The position numbers were made by a program, and so were the translations under genes. Positions 49,625 to 57,081 of a stretch of 64,000 nucleotides of DNA are shown piece after piece. The DNA is from an uncultured Clostridium sp. (lineage in GTDB: Bacteria; Bacillota; Clostridia; Oscillospirales; Acutalibacteraceae), in contig CABRLN010000005.1 in the NCBI GenBank assembly GCA_902471875.1, positions 25,006-89,005 on the forward strand, written 5' to 3'. Below the pieces are notes generated by a model, which saw nothing but the letters and a program-made list of their open reading frames with translations, was not told the DNA's origin and ran no database searches. Each line of letters opens with the position of its first letter. Position 1 is the stretch's first letter.

Positions 49625-50917
49625 ATGGATAGCGGAAGTATTGGTTTTATGATGTTATGCTCGGCACTCGTCTTTTTAATGACGCCTGCGCTTGCATTTT
49701 TTTACGGAGGTCTTGTAAGGCGAAAAAATGTACTTAACACAATGATGGCAACAATGTTTATTGCTGGTACGGCCGTGTTAATGTGGGCGCTGTTTGGTTA
49801 CTCACTGTCATTTGGTGAAGATGTTGGCGGCTTGGTAGGCGGTTTTGACTTTTTAGGGTTGAATAATGTAAGCATTACAGAAAGCACAAGAGGTCTTAAA
49901 ATTCCTGACATGCTGTTTTGTATTTTTCAGATGATGTTTGCAATTATTACACCTGCGCTTATTACAGGTGCGGTAGCAGGAAGAATGAAGTTTAAGGCTT
50001 TGGTTCCCTTTATTTGTCTGTGGTCATTAATTGTTTATTATCCAATGGCTCATATGGTATGGGGCGGCGGATTTATGGGTTCGGCTGCTGAAGGCGGTGC
50101 AGGCTTGTTTGGTACAGGAATATATTTAAATTCTGTAGATTTCGCAGGCGGTAATGTAGTACACATAAGCTCCGGTATTACAGGTTTGGTTCTTGCAATT
50201 ATTCTTGGTAAAAGAAGAGATTACGAACGCAGTACATATACACCGCATAATATACCGTTTGTTCTGCTAGGTGCGGCTTTGCTGTGGTTTGGTTGGTTTG
50301 GCTTTAATGCAGGCAGTGCCTTAGAAGCTAACGGTACTGCAGTACATGCCTTTATGACATCGGGTATTTCATCAGCATGTGGCTTGATTTCTTGGATGAT
50401 TATTGATACAATTACATCAGGTAAGCCAACATTGGTAGGCTGTTCAACAGGTCTTGTAGTAGGCTTGGTTGCAATAACACCTGGTGCAGGCTTTGTTCCT
50501 ATTTGGGCGTCTATTATTATAGGATTGCTTGTTAGCCCAATTTGCTATTTTGGCGTGCATTTGGTTAAAAAGGTATTTAAAATTGATGATGCTCTTGACG
50601 CTTTTGGTTGTCATGGTATTGGCGGTATTTGGGGCGGTTTGGCTACAGGTATTTTTGGTGTTAAAGAAATTGCTCCTGGTGTAGAGTCTGGTGCACAGTG
50701 GGACGGTTTAATTTTTGGTGATTATCACTTATTTTTAGCACAGCTGGAAAGTATTGTTGTTACAATAATTATTGCTGTAATTGGTACGTTAATTTGTGCA
50801 GGTATTGTTAAGCTGTTTACAAAAACACTGCGTGTTTCTGAAATGGACGAAAGACTTGGTCTTGACACAACACAACACGGTGAGTCAGCTTACCCTTCAT
50901 TTAACGGTTTAGATTAA
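49625..50917 (+). CDS. amtB: Ammonium transporter
   Basis: This trimeric channel takes up ammonium under nitrogen limitation. The 430-residue protein has about 11 membrane segments. It shows FMMLCSALVFLMTPALAFFY, GLVRRKNVLNTMM, the central VWGGGFMGS, SSGITGLVLAIILGKR, FGWFGFNAGSALEAN and the conserved DAFGCHGIGGIWGGLATGIF block with a pore His. There is no signal peptide. The ATG at 49625 follows AAAGGGAG; a frame start at 49571 falls inside the leader hairpin and is rejected. PII protein gene glnB follows 25 bases later, the usual pairing. Confidence 0.96.
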   Translation: MDSGSIGFMMLCSALVFLMTPALAFFYGGLVRRKNVLNTMMATMFIAGTAVLMWALFGYSLSFGEDVGGLVGGFDFLGLNNVSITESTRGLKIPDMLFCIFQMMFAIITPALITGAVAGRMKFKALVPFICLWSLIVYYPMAHMVWGGGFMGSAAEGGAGLFGTGIYLNSVDFAGGNVVHISSGITGLVLAIILGKRRDYERSTYTPHNIPFVLLGAALLWFGWFGFNAGSALEANGTAVHAFMTSGISSACGLISWMIIDTITSGKPTLVGCSTGLVVGLVAITPGAGFVPIWASIIIGLLVSPICYFGVHLVKKVFKIDDALDAFGCHGIGGIWGGLATGIFGVKEIAPGVESGAQWDGLIFGDYHLFLAQLESIVVTIIIAVIGTLICAGIVKLFTKTLRVSEMDERLGLDTTQHGESAYPSFNGLD

Positions 50918-50942
50918 TTTTTTAGGAAAGGTACGAATATTA

Positions 50943-51284
50943 ATGAAAAAAATAGAAGCTATTGTGCGTCCTGAAAAGTACGAAGAGGTAAAAGACGCAT
51001 TGAATGCAATGAATATTCACGGAATTACAGTTTCTCAGGTTTTAGGCTGCGGACACCAAAAGGGCAATAAAGAGAAAATAAGAGGTGTAGATGTAGAAAT
51101 TACTATGCTTAATAAAATTAAGTTTGAAATTGTAGTTTCTACAGATGAATGGGCAGAAAAAACAATAAGCGTTATTAAAGATGTTGCTTGTACAGGTAAC
51201 ATTGGTGACGGTAAAATATTTGTTTATGATCTTGATGATGTAATAAGAATAAGAACAGGTGAAAGAGGAATTAAGGCAGTGTAA
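50943..51284 (+). CDS. PII-family nitrogen regulatory protein (GlnB/GlnK)
   Basis: PII proteins bind ATP/ADP and 2-oxoglutarate and block AmtB when nitrogen is ample. The 113-residue protein has KKIEAIVRPEKYEEVKDAL, VSQVLGCGHQKGN, and the B/C-loop block ACTGNIGDGKIFVYDLDDVI followed by RIRTGERG. Aligning the T-loop with E. coli GlnB puts Val at position 51 (KIRGVDVEITML) where Tyr51 is uridylylated, so control by GlnD is unlikely. Its place directly after amtB makes AmtB the probable partner. Confidence 0.94.
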   Translation: MKKIEAIVRPEKYEEVKDALNAMNIHGITVSQVLGCGHQKGNKEKIRGVDVEITMLNKIKFEIVVSTDEWAEKTISVIKDVACTGNIGDGKIFVYDLDDVIRIRTGERGIKAV

Positions 51285-51311
51285 GGACCATAATTTCATT
51301 TTCCCATAGCC

Positions 51312-51360
51312 AACAGCCGGTACCCTTTTAAATAAGCAGTGCCGGCTGTTAGTGTTTTTA
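51312..51360 (+). terminator. Intrinsic terminator of amtB-glnB
   Basis: AACAGCCGG (51312-51320) pairs with CCGGCTGTT (51342-51350), followed by AGTGTTTTTA; the loop is 21 bases. Confidence 0.72.
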
Positions 51361-51376
51361 TTAAGCTGTATAAAAA

Positions 51377-51844
51377 TTAGTGCTTTAAAGCTTTGGCAAG
51401 CTTAAAAATAACAGGTCTAAAGGGTCTGGTTTTGCACCACAGTGCCGAATATAATCGTACCCCTGTGCTGCTGCAGGTTTTTATTTTGCCGTTTTGTTTA
51501 TAACTTTTTACAACTGCAATTATTTGTGACTTGTCAATAACCTCTGTCCATTTTTGACAGTCACCGTTAATAAGCAATTTATTATTTTTCAAAATCTTTT
51601 TTATTCTGTGCAAAACCAATTTACCGTTTTTGCGTTTAAACAGCACAATGTCATATTTTTTTGGTGCTTTAAATTCAGGTGATACCAAATTTACCGAATC
51701 TCTTATTGGATATAGGGTGGGGGTCATACTTGTGCCTGTAACAGTAAGCGGAAAAGCACCGCCTTTGCTTACAGTGTCTTTAATTAGTGGTAAAAGCTCT
51801 TCGGCACTGTAAATTCGTTTGTTATTTTTTATATTACACACCAC
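51377..51844 (-). CDS. S24/S26 signal-peptidase-like protein without membrane anchor
   Basis: This is a 155-residue protein of the S24/S26 serine peptidase fold. FPLTVTGTSMTPTLYPIRDS contains the Ser-Met nucleophile motif, KYDIVLFKRKNGKLVLHRI puts His where SipW-type (ER-type) signal peptidases have it, and KLLINGDCQKW supplies the Asp, so a Ser-His-Asp site is possible. No membrane segment is present, unlike SipW. The likely start is GTG at 51844, but the AGGGTGG site is very close to it. The gene is isolated; pyrB diverges from it. Confidence 0.75.
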   Translation of the reverse strand: MVCNIKNNKRIYSAEELLPLIKDTVSKGGAFPLTVTGTSMTPTLYPIRDSVNLVSPEFKAPKKYDIVLFKRKNGKLVLHRIKKILKNNKLLINGDCQKWTEVIDKSQIIAVVKSYKQNGKIKTCSSTGVRLYSALWCKTRPFRPVIFKLAKALKH

Positions 51845-52168
51845 CCTAAAATTATTACCTAAATTATATCACAACATTTTTTATATGTAAAACAGATGAA
51901 TTTTAAGTTGTGTTGCTATACTTATTTTAATATAAAATATTTTAAGTAATTTATAACAAAATATAGCTTTATGTATAAAATAATAAAGTTTGTAAATTGC
52001 TATTGTTATTTTGTCGTTTTATTGTTAAAATTAATAGGGTGTAATTTTGAAAAAATCGTAATATTTACAAAATTCAGTCTTGCGTTGTTCAAAGGTTCTG
52101 TTTGTAAATGCAGATATTACCTTTTAGTACACTCCGTATATAAAAGAATAAATGAAAGGGTGTTTAAA
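51845..52168. other. Intergenic region upstream of pyrB
   Basis: This is AT-rich DNA. A frame continuous with pyrB runs through it from 51971 but has no ribosome site and non-family content, so it is not part of the protein. I looked for a PyrR-binding loop or an attenuator and did not recognise one. Confidence 0.4.
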
Positions 52169-53248
52169 TTGCTAAACCATATTATTGACCTTGAATTGCT
52201 TTCATTTTCTGACCTGCAAGAGATAATACAGCTTGCAGGCAAAATTATGAAAAATCCTGAAAAATACAGTGATGCTTGCAAGGGTAAAATTTTGGGGACT
52301 CTTTTCTATGAACCAAGTACACGCACACAAATGAGTTTTCAAACTGCTATGCTGCGTTTGGGGGGAGCTGTAATTGGCTTTGACGACCCTATGAATTCGT
52401 CGGTTTCTAAGGGAGAAAGCCTGAAGGATACCATAAAAATTATAAGCGGTTATGCAGATATTATTGCAATGCGACACCCATTAGAGGGCAGTGCCAAGGG
52501 TGCGTCACTGTATAGTGATGTTCCAATAATAAATGCAGGTGACGGCGGACATTTGCACCCAACCCAAACATTAACCGATATTGTTACTTTACATAACGAA
52601 AAGGGCAGACTTAACCACCTTACAATAGGTTTGTGCGGTGACCTTAAAAACGGCAGAACAGTACATTCTTTAATTAAAACAATGTCGCATTTTGAGGGTA
52701 ATAAATTTGTACTTATTTCAACTAAAGAGCTTGGCGTACCTCCATATATTAAGGACATTATGATTGAACAAAACTGTGAATATACCGAAGTATCAAGCTT
52801 GCAGGAGGCAATACCTGAGCTTGATGTTTTATATATGACCAGAATTCAGCGTGAACGCTTTGCAAGCGAAAAAGAATATAACGCACAAAAAGGCGTGTTT
52901 GTGCTTGACCGTGAAAAGCTGTCTTTAGGCAGGGAAGACCTTAAGGTATTGCACCCGCTGCCAAGAGTTGACGAAATTACAGAGGATATTGACAACGACC
53001 CTCGTTGTGTTTACTTTAAGCAGGCAGTTTATGGCATGTATGCAAGAATGGCTTTAATTTTGCTGACATTGCAAGGTGCAAAATATACTTATTCAAGAGG
53101 AAAAATTATTATTGACAACAGTGGTTGCGTCAACCCAAAATGCATAACCCACAGCGAGCCTTATATGCCAAAGGAGTTTAAACAAAAGGGTGGCCTTTTG
53201 GTGTGTGAATATTGCGACGCTCAAAAGAAAAATAGTCAGGTATATTAA
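52169..53248 (+). CDS. pyrB: Aspartate carbamoyltransferase with C-terminal PyrI-like zinc domain
   Basis: This enzyme joins carbamoyl phosphate and aspartate in pyrimidine synthesis. The 359-residue product has the catalytic LFYEPSTRTQMSF, IIAMRHPLEGSAKG, GDGGHLHPTQTLTDI and LHPLPRVDEI blocks of PyrB in about 305 residues. A tail of about 50 residues then reads CVNPKCITHSEPYMPK followed by LLVCEYCDA, the four-Cys zinc site of the PyrI regulatory chain without its nucleotide-binding part. The start is TTG at 52169, 8 bases after GAAAGGG; longer starts are not supported. No separate pyrI gene is adjacent. Confidence 0.92.
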   Translation: MLNHIIDLELLSFSDLQEIIQLAGKIMKNPEKYSDACKGKILGTLFYEPSTRTQMSFQTAMLRLGGAVIGFDDPMNSSVSKGESLKDTIKIISGYADIIAMRHPLEGSAKGASLYSDVPIINAGDGGHLHPTQTLTDIVTLHNEKGRLNHLTIGLCGDLKNGRTVHSLIKTMSHFEGNKFVLISTKELGVPPYIKDIMIEQNCEYTEVSSLQEAIPELDVLYMTRIQRERFASEKEYNAQKGVFVLDREKLSLGREDLKVLHPLPRVDEITEDIDNDPRCVYFKQAVYGMYARMALILLTLQGAKYTYSRGKIIIDNSGCVNPKCITHSEPYMPKEFKQKGGLLVCEYCDAQKKNSQVY

Positions 53249-53299
53249 GTGACCTAAAAAACTGGTGTCATTTTTAAATGAACTACTGCAAAATAAAAC

Positions 53300-53350
53300 A
53301 AGCATGCCATTATTTTTATGCATTGGCATGCTTATTTTATTTTGTTTCTG
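53300..53350 (+). terminator. Intrinsic terminator of pyrB
   Basis: AAGCATGCCA (53300-53309) pairs with TGGCATGCTT (53334-53343), with AATAAAA/TTATTTT flanks that extend the stem. Confidence 0.8.
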
Positions 53351-53496
53351 TTAAATTTATTTATCGTTTAACAAATTATGTGTTTCAGTATTACTATCCT
53401 CTTCATAAACTAAAATATCTTCTACAAGACTATGGTACACATTGTCTGTTTTTAATGGACTTGTGCAGTGCCCCGACGGGTGGTTATTTATTTCAA

Positions 53497-54687
53497 TTAT
53501 TTTACAATTACCAATCCGTCAGTATATTCACTGTCGCAAGGTTTTATTTTGTTTGTAAAGGTGTTGTAAATATCGGTGGATTTTATTTCTAAATTAAGCA
53601 TAGCTTTTGCATTATCGCTTATATCTTTTGGTGAATTAGTCAACTTTGTAACAACAGGTACTTTTGCAGTATGTTTCATTCTGTTTAATATTTCAGCACC
53701 GTTTTTGTTAAAACCAAGTACTCTGATGTACATTGGTGGATTTTTGGTATAGTTAACGCTAATATCCAAAAGGCACGATATTAATAACCGCCTTATTCGT
53801 GCTTGTGTGTATCGTTTAGCTTTTGTTTTTTCTATAATTTCATCAATACTGCAATTATGTTGTATAGAATTGTAAAATCTGTTTTCAAGTCCTTCGGTAA
53901 CATCAGCAATTTTAAATATATCCTCTACACTCATATTCCGCAGCTTTAACAGTAAGCCTCGCGTATTATTTTCAAGTGCGGCTGTTTCTCCGTTAGTAAC
54001 TGCGTCTTTTAAAATTGCAAGTGCGTTGCTTGGGATATATTTGTCGATACTTTTACCATTTAAAATCAGATTTCTTATATTACTTGCACTTGCCATTTCA
54101 GAATTTATTATAGTGCTGTTGTGGGGGTCACCCTCACGCTTAACGGTAATAGGTGTAATGTTTGAACTGTATTTATTTATTGCTTTAATATACTCAATGC
54201 CCAGCACATTGTTTGGTGAAGCTATAACACTGCTTAGACTGTTATCAATGCTGTTTATTGTATTTGTAAGGGCGGTAGGGTAGCTTATACCTTTTGAGAT
54301 TTCATTTTTAAACTGTGCTTTAAATATGTTACTTTCAATAATTTCAGCAGTTTTTACAAGAGGCTGTACACTGCCGCATTCACTGCCAAAGGCAAGATTG
54401 TCAATGCACCCCATGCTGTCTGCTAAATATACGCCGCCTTGCGCAAACACCTCTGCATTAGCAACTGCAAAGGGCAGCGGCAGTTCAATTACAAGGTCAA
54501 CACCACATAGCAATGCCATTTTTGTTCTTATATGCTTAGAAACCACTGCAACATCCCCACGCTGTACAAAGTTGCCGCTCATTATAGCAGTAATATGGGT
54601 TGCACCCATTTTTTTGCACTGGTCAACTAAATATTTATGTCCTTTGTGAAAAGGATTAAATTCACTTATAATTCCATAGATTTTCAA
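53497..54687 (-). CDS. tmcAL: tRNA(Met) cytidine acetate ligase
   Basis: TmcAL (formerly YlbM) uses ATP and acetate to make N4-acetylcytidine at the wobble base of elongator tRNA-Met. The 396-residue product has the nucleotidyltransferase HxGH motif in KIYGIISEFNPFHKGHKYL, AIMSGNFVQRGDVAVVSKHI, LVIELPLPFAVANAEVFAQG, and a LAFGSECGSV block. The start is TTG at 54687, with AAGAGGTG 8 bases upstream; a GTG at 54699 overlaps that site. It is convergent with pyrB and divergent from ackA, whose product makes acetyl phosphate from acetate. Confidence 0.92.
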   Translation of the reverse strand: MKIYGIISEFNPFHKGHKYLVDQCKKMGATHITAIMSGNFVQRGDVAVVSKHIRTKMALLCGVDLVIELPLPFAVANAEVFAQGGVYLADSMGCIDNLAFGSECGSVQPLVKTAEIIESNIFKAQFKNEISKGISYPTALTNTINSIDNSLSSVIASPNNVLGIEYIKAINKYSSNITPITVKREGDPHNSTIINSEMASASNIRNLILNGKSIDKYIPSNALAILKDAVTNGETAALENNTRGLLLKLRNMSVEDIFKIADVTEGLENRFYNSIQHNCSIDEIIEKTKAKRYTQARIRRLLISCLLDISVNYTKNPPMYIRVLGFNKNGAEILNRMKHTAKVPVVTKLTNSPKDISDNAKAMLNLEIKSTDIYNTFTNKIKPCDSEYTDGLVIVK

Positions 54688-54725
54688 AATAAATGTCACC
54701 TCTTATTAATTAAAAAAGGTTGAAT

Positions 54726-54753
54726 TTGTTATCTGTTTGTACTATTATATAAT
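54726..54753 (+). promoter_or_regulatory. Promoter of ackA
   Basis: TTGTTA (54726-54731), a 16-bp spacer and TATAAT (54748-54753). Confidence 0.6.
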
Positions 54754-54805
54754 AGTGCTAATGAATTATGCAATATAAAATTTTTCGGTAAGGAGAACAC
54801 ATATT

Positions 54806-56017
54806 ATGATGATTTTGGTTATAAACGCTGGCAGTTCCTCATTGAAATACCAGTTGTTTGATATGGAAAATGAAACAATGCTTTGTAAGGGTAACTGTGA
54901 AAGAATAGGTTTAGATAAAAGCTTTATCGGCCATAAAACGTACAATGGCAGACAAACTGAAAAAGAAGTTGTTATGAAAGACCATAAAGACGCATTTATG
55001 CAGGTAAACGAAATGCTTACAGATGCTGAATACGGTGTAATTGGCAGTACGTCCGAAATTTCAGCTGTTGGTCACAGAGTTGTACAGGGTGGTGCAAGGT
55101 TTAGCAAAAGCGAGCTTGTAACTGACAAGGTTATTGAGGGTATAAAAGCGTTAATTCCTCTTGCTCCTTTGCACAACAAGGGTCATGTACAAGCTATAGA
55201 AGCTTGCGTACATGTATTTGGTGACAAGGTTCCTCAGGTTGTAGTTTTTGACACAGCTTTCCATGCAACAATGCCACCAAAAGCATATGTTTACCCAATT
55301 CCTTATGAATATTATGAAAATTATAAAATTCGCCGTTACGGTTTCCATGGTACGTCTCACCGCTATGTAAGTAACCGTTGGTCAGTAATCACAGGTAAAC
55401 CGCTGGATGGTACAAAAATGATTACATGTCACCTTGGCAACGGTTCATCAATTACAGCTATTCAGGATGGCAAGGTTATAGATACAAGTATGGGTTTAAC
55501 TCCTCTTGACGGCTTTATGATGGGTTCTCGCTGTGGTACGCTTGACCCGTCTGTAGTTACATATATTGAAGAAAAAGATAATTTAACACCACAGCAAATG
55601 AGTGATATTTTAAATAAAAAGTCAGGCTTGCTGGGTATTTCAGGTGTGTCCAGCGATGACAGAGATGTTACAAAGGCTGCTGCCGAGGGCAATGAAAGAG
55701 CACAGCTTGCTCATGATATTTTGCGTTACGAAATAGAAAAGTTTATTGGTGGATATTATGTAGCATTGGGTGGCTGTGATGTTATTATATTTACAGCAGG
55801 TCTTGGAGAAAACCAGGCACATCACCGTCAGACTATTTGTGACCAGCTTGCTTGCCTTGGTGTAAAGGTTGACCCTGAGCTTAACAACAAGATGATTCTT
55901 GGCAAGGAGGGTAAAATTTCATCAGAAGACAGTAAAGTAGATGTTTACGTTATTCCTACAAATGAAGAGCTTGTTATAGCCAGAGATACACAAACAATTG
56001 TAAATAAAATGAAATAA
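54806..56017 (+). CDS. ackA: Acetate kinase
   Basis: AckA makes ATP and acetate from acetyl phosphate, the last step of mixed-acid fermentation. The 403-residue protein has the N-terminal LVINAGSSSLKYQLFDME, VGHRVVQGGARFS, YGFHGTSHRYVSNR, ACHLGNGSSITAI-like MITCHLGNGSSITAIQDG, and FTAGLGENQAHHRQ. Length is normal. Two adjacent ATG codons follow AAGGAG; the first (54806) is given here. No phosphotransacetylase gene is next to it, and a hairpin follows at 56034. Confidence 0.97.
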   Translation: MMILVINAGSSSLKYQLFDMENETMLCKGNCERIGLDKSFIGHKTYNGRQTEKEVVMKDHKDAFMQVNEMLTDAEYGVIGSTSEISAVGHRVVQGGARFSKSELVTDKVIEGIKALIPLAPLHNKGHVQAIEACVHVFGDKVPQVVVFDTAFHATMPPKAYVYPIPYEYYENYKIRRYGFHGTSHRYVSNRWSVITGKPLDGTKMITCHLGNGSSITAIQDGKVIDTSMGLTPLDGFMMGSRCGTLDPSVVTYIEEKDNLTPQQMSDILNKKSGLLGISGVSSDDRDVTKAAAEGNERAQLAHDILRYEIEKFIGGYYVALGGCDVIIFTAGLGENQAHHRQTICDQLACLGVKVDPELNNKMILGKEGKISSEDSKVDVYVIPTNEELVIARDTQTIVNKMK

Positions 56018-56033
56018 TTATACAATAAAAGCT

Positions 56034-56067
56034 AACCGCCCTTTTGCATTATTGCAAAAGGGCGGTT
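56034..56067. terminator. Bidirectional hairpin between ackA and the DUF378 gene
   Basis: A perfect 15-bp stem (56034-56048 with 56053-56067) has a 4-base loop. No long T run follows on the plus strand; TTTTATTG follows a few bases later on the minus strand. Confidence 0.72.
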
Positions 56068-56074
56068 ATAATTA

Positions 56075-56290
56075 TTAAGATGTAACCACACTGCTTGAGT
56101 CACTTCTGTCTCTGAACAGCAGCGAAATACACCACAATGCTGACAAGCCAACCAAGGTGTAAACAATGCGGCTAATCATTCCGGTTTGACCGCCGCAAAT
56201 CCATGCAACAAAATCAAACTGAAAAATGCCAATAGAGCCCCAATTAATTCCGCCGATTACCAGCAGTATAAGAGCAATTCTGTCTAGCAT
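56075..56290 (-). CDS. DUF378 small membrane protein (YuzA-like)
   Basis: This is a 71-residue membrane protein of DUF378. It has two hydrophobic segments: LDRIALILLVIGGINWGSIG at residues 2-21, with the family's conserved INWG, and ISRIVYTLVGLSALWCISLL at about 43-62. The function is unknown. The ATG at 56290 follows AAAGGAGG by 7 bases. Both lie in one arm of a perfect 20-bp inverted repeat (56289-56343), so translation or transcription may be controlled by it. Confidence 0.85.
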   Translation of the reverse strand: MLDRIALILLVIGGINWGSIGIFQFDFVAWICGGQTGMISRIVYTLVGLSALWCISLLFRDRSDSSSVVTS

Positions 56291-56343
56291 AAACAAACCT
56301 CCTTTGTGATGTTAGTATTATGGCACAAAGGAGGTTTGTTTAT
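56289..56343 (-). repeat. Perfect 20-bp inverted repeat covering the DUF378 ribosome site
   Basis: ATAAACAAACCTCCTTTGTG (56289-56308) and its exact complement at 56324-56343 are separated by 15 bases. The gene-proximal arm holds the Shine-Dalgarno sequence AAAGGAGG and part of the start codon (minus strand); the distal arm is an anti-Shine-Dalgarno, CCTCCTTT. The loop contains, on the minus strand, an extended -10-like CATAAT after TGTGC. Confidence 0.9.
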
Positions 56344-56464
56344 TCAGATTTTGGAAAATTACTGTAAAATTATGTAAAGAAATATTTTCAATACCTAAAG
56401 CATCCTAAAAAACAGTTGTTTTATGATGTTTTACTTGCTGATAGGTATATATTTTTTAGAGAAA

Positions 56465-56854
56465 TTAAACAGGAATAATAATGCCCACAGTTAAGCACAC
56501 AGTGCATATTACTGCTACCAATGCACCAAGTGTACGTACGGTTTTAATACTTGCTGAAATGCCTTTGATGCGAATTTGCTCGTCAATTCCATAAAAAGGC
56601 ATTATTATATATATTGTACCAATTAGTATTCCACCGGGACTTGCAATAAGCAAGCCGTATTTTAGCACCTGCGTCAGCAAACCGATAAATGTTCCCAACA
56701 TAATTACTATAAAACAAACAATACTTACAATGTTAAATAAAATTTGAAACTTTTTTCTTTTCTTGTAAAACTGAAAGGTATTTTCTTCACATTCATTGCT
56801 GCAAAATGCGTGGTTATAATCAATTTCTTTACCACAATAACTGCATATTTTCAT
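56465..56854 (-). CDS. Zinc-ribbon membrane protein of unknown function
   Basis: This is a 129-residue protein. The N-terminus is a short zinc ribbon: CSYCGKEIDYNHAFCSNEC, with Cys pairs at about residues 4/7 and 18/22, followed by a Lys/Arg-rich hinge. Three to four hydrophobic segments follow (LFNIVSIVCFIVIMLGTFIG, LLIASPGGILIGTIYIIMPF, LGALVAVICTVCLTVGIIIP). No family name is certain; similar ribbon-plus-membrane proteins occur widely in Clostridia. The ATG at 56854 has AAGG 8 bases upstream; a GTG three codons earlier overlaps that site. Confidence 0.78.
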   Translation of the reverse strand: MKICSYCGKEIDYNHAFCSNECEENTFQFYKKRKKFQILFNIVSIVCFIVIMLGTFIGLLTQVLKYGLLIASPGGILIGTIYIIMPFYGIDEQIRIKGISASIKTVRTLGALVAVICTVCLTVGIIIPV

Positions 56855-57081
56855 TTTATACACCTTGCTTTTATAAACTTCTTTTAGTGATTATACAACA
56901 TTTGTAATTACAGGTCAAATTTTTTGCTATATGTATTCTTTTAAATTAGTTCCACCTATATTACAGTAGTTGCCAAAATAATTATTAATTTTTTATTAAC
57001 CGCTTTTATAAATAAGGGGATTATGATATAATAAATAACATATGAAAATAATACTAAAATTAATTTGAAAGGGAAAATGAA

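Noticed and set aside
51971..52168. N-terminal extension of PyrB
   Set aside because: The frame is open, but no family similarity or ribosome site supports it; TTG at 52169 has a good site and gives the family's N-terminus.
51845..52168. PyrR attenuator before pyrB
   Set aside because: No PyrR-binding loop consensus or terminator/antiterminator pair was recognised.
53278..53592. 104-codon plus-strand open frame after pyrB
   Set aside because: It lies across the pyrB terminator and the end of tmcAL on the other strand, with no ribosome site.
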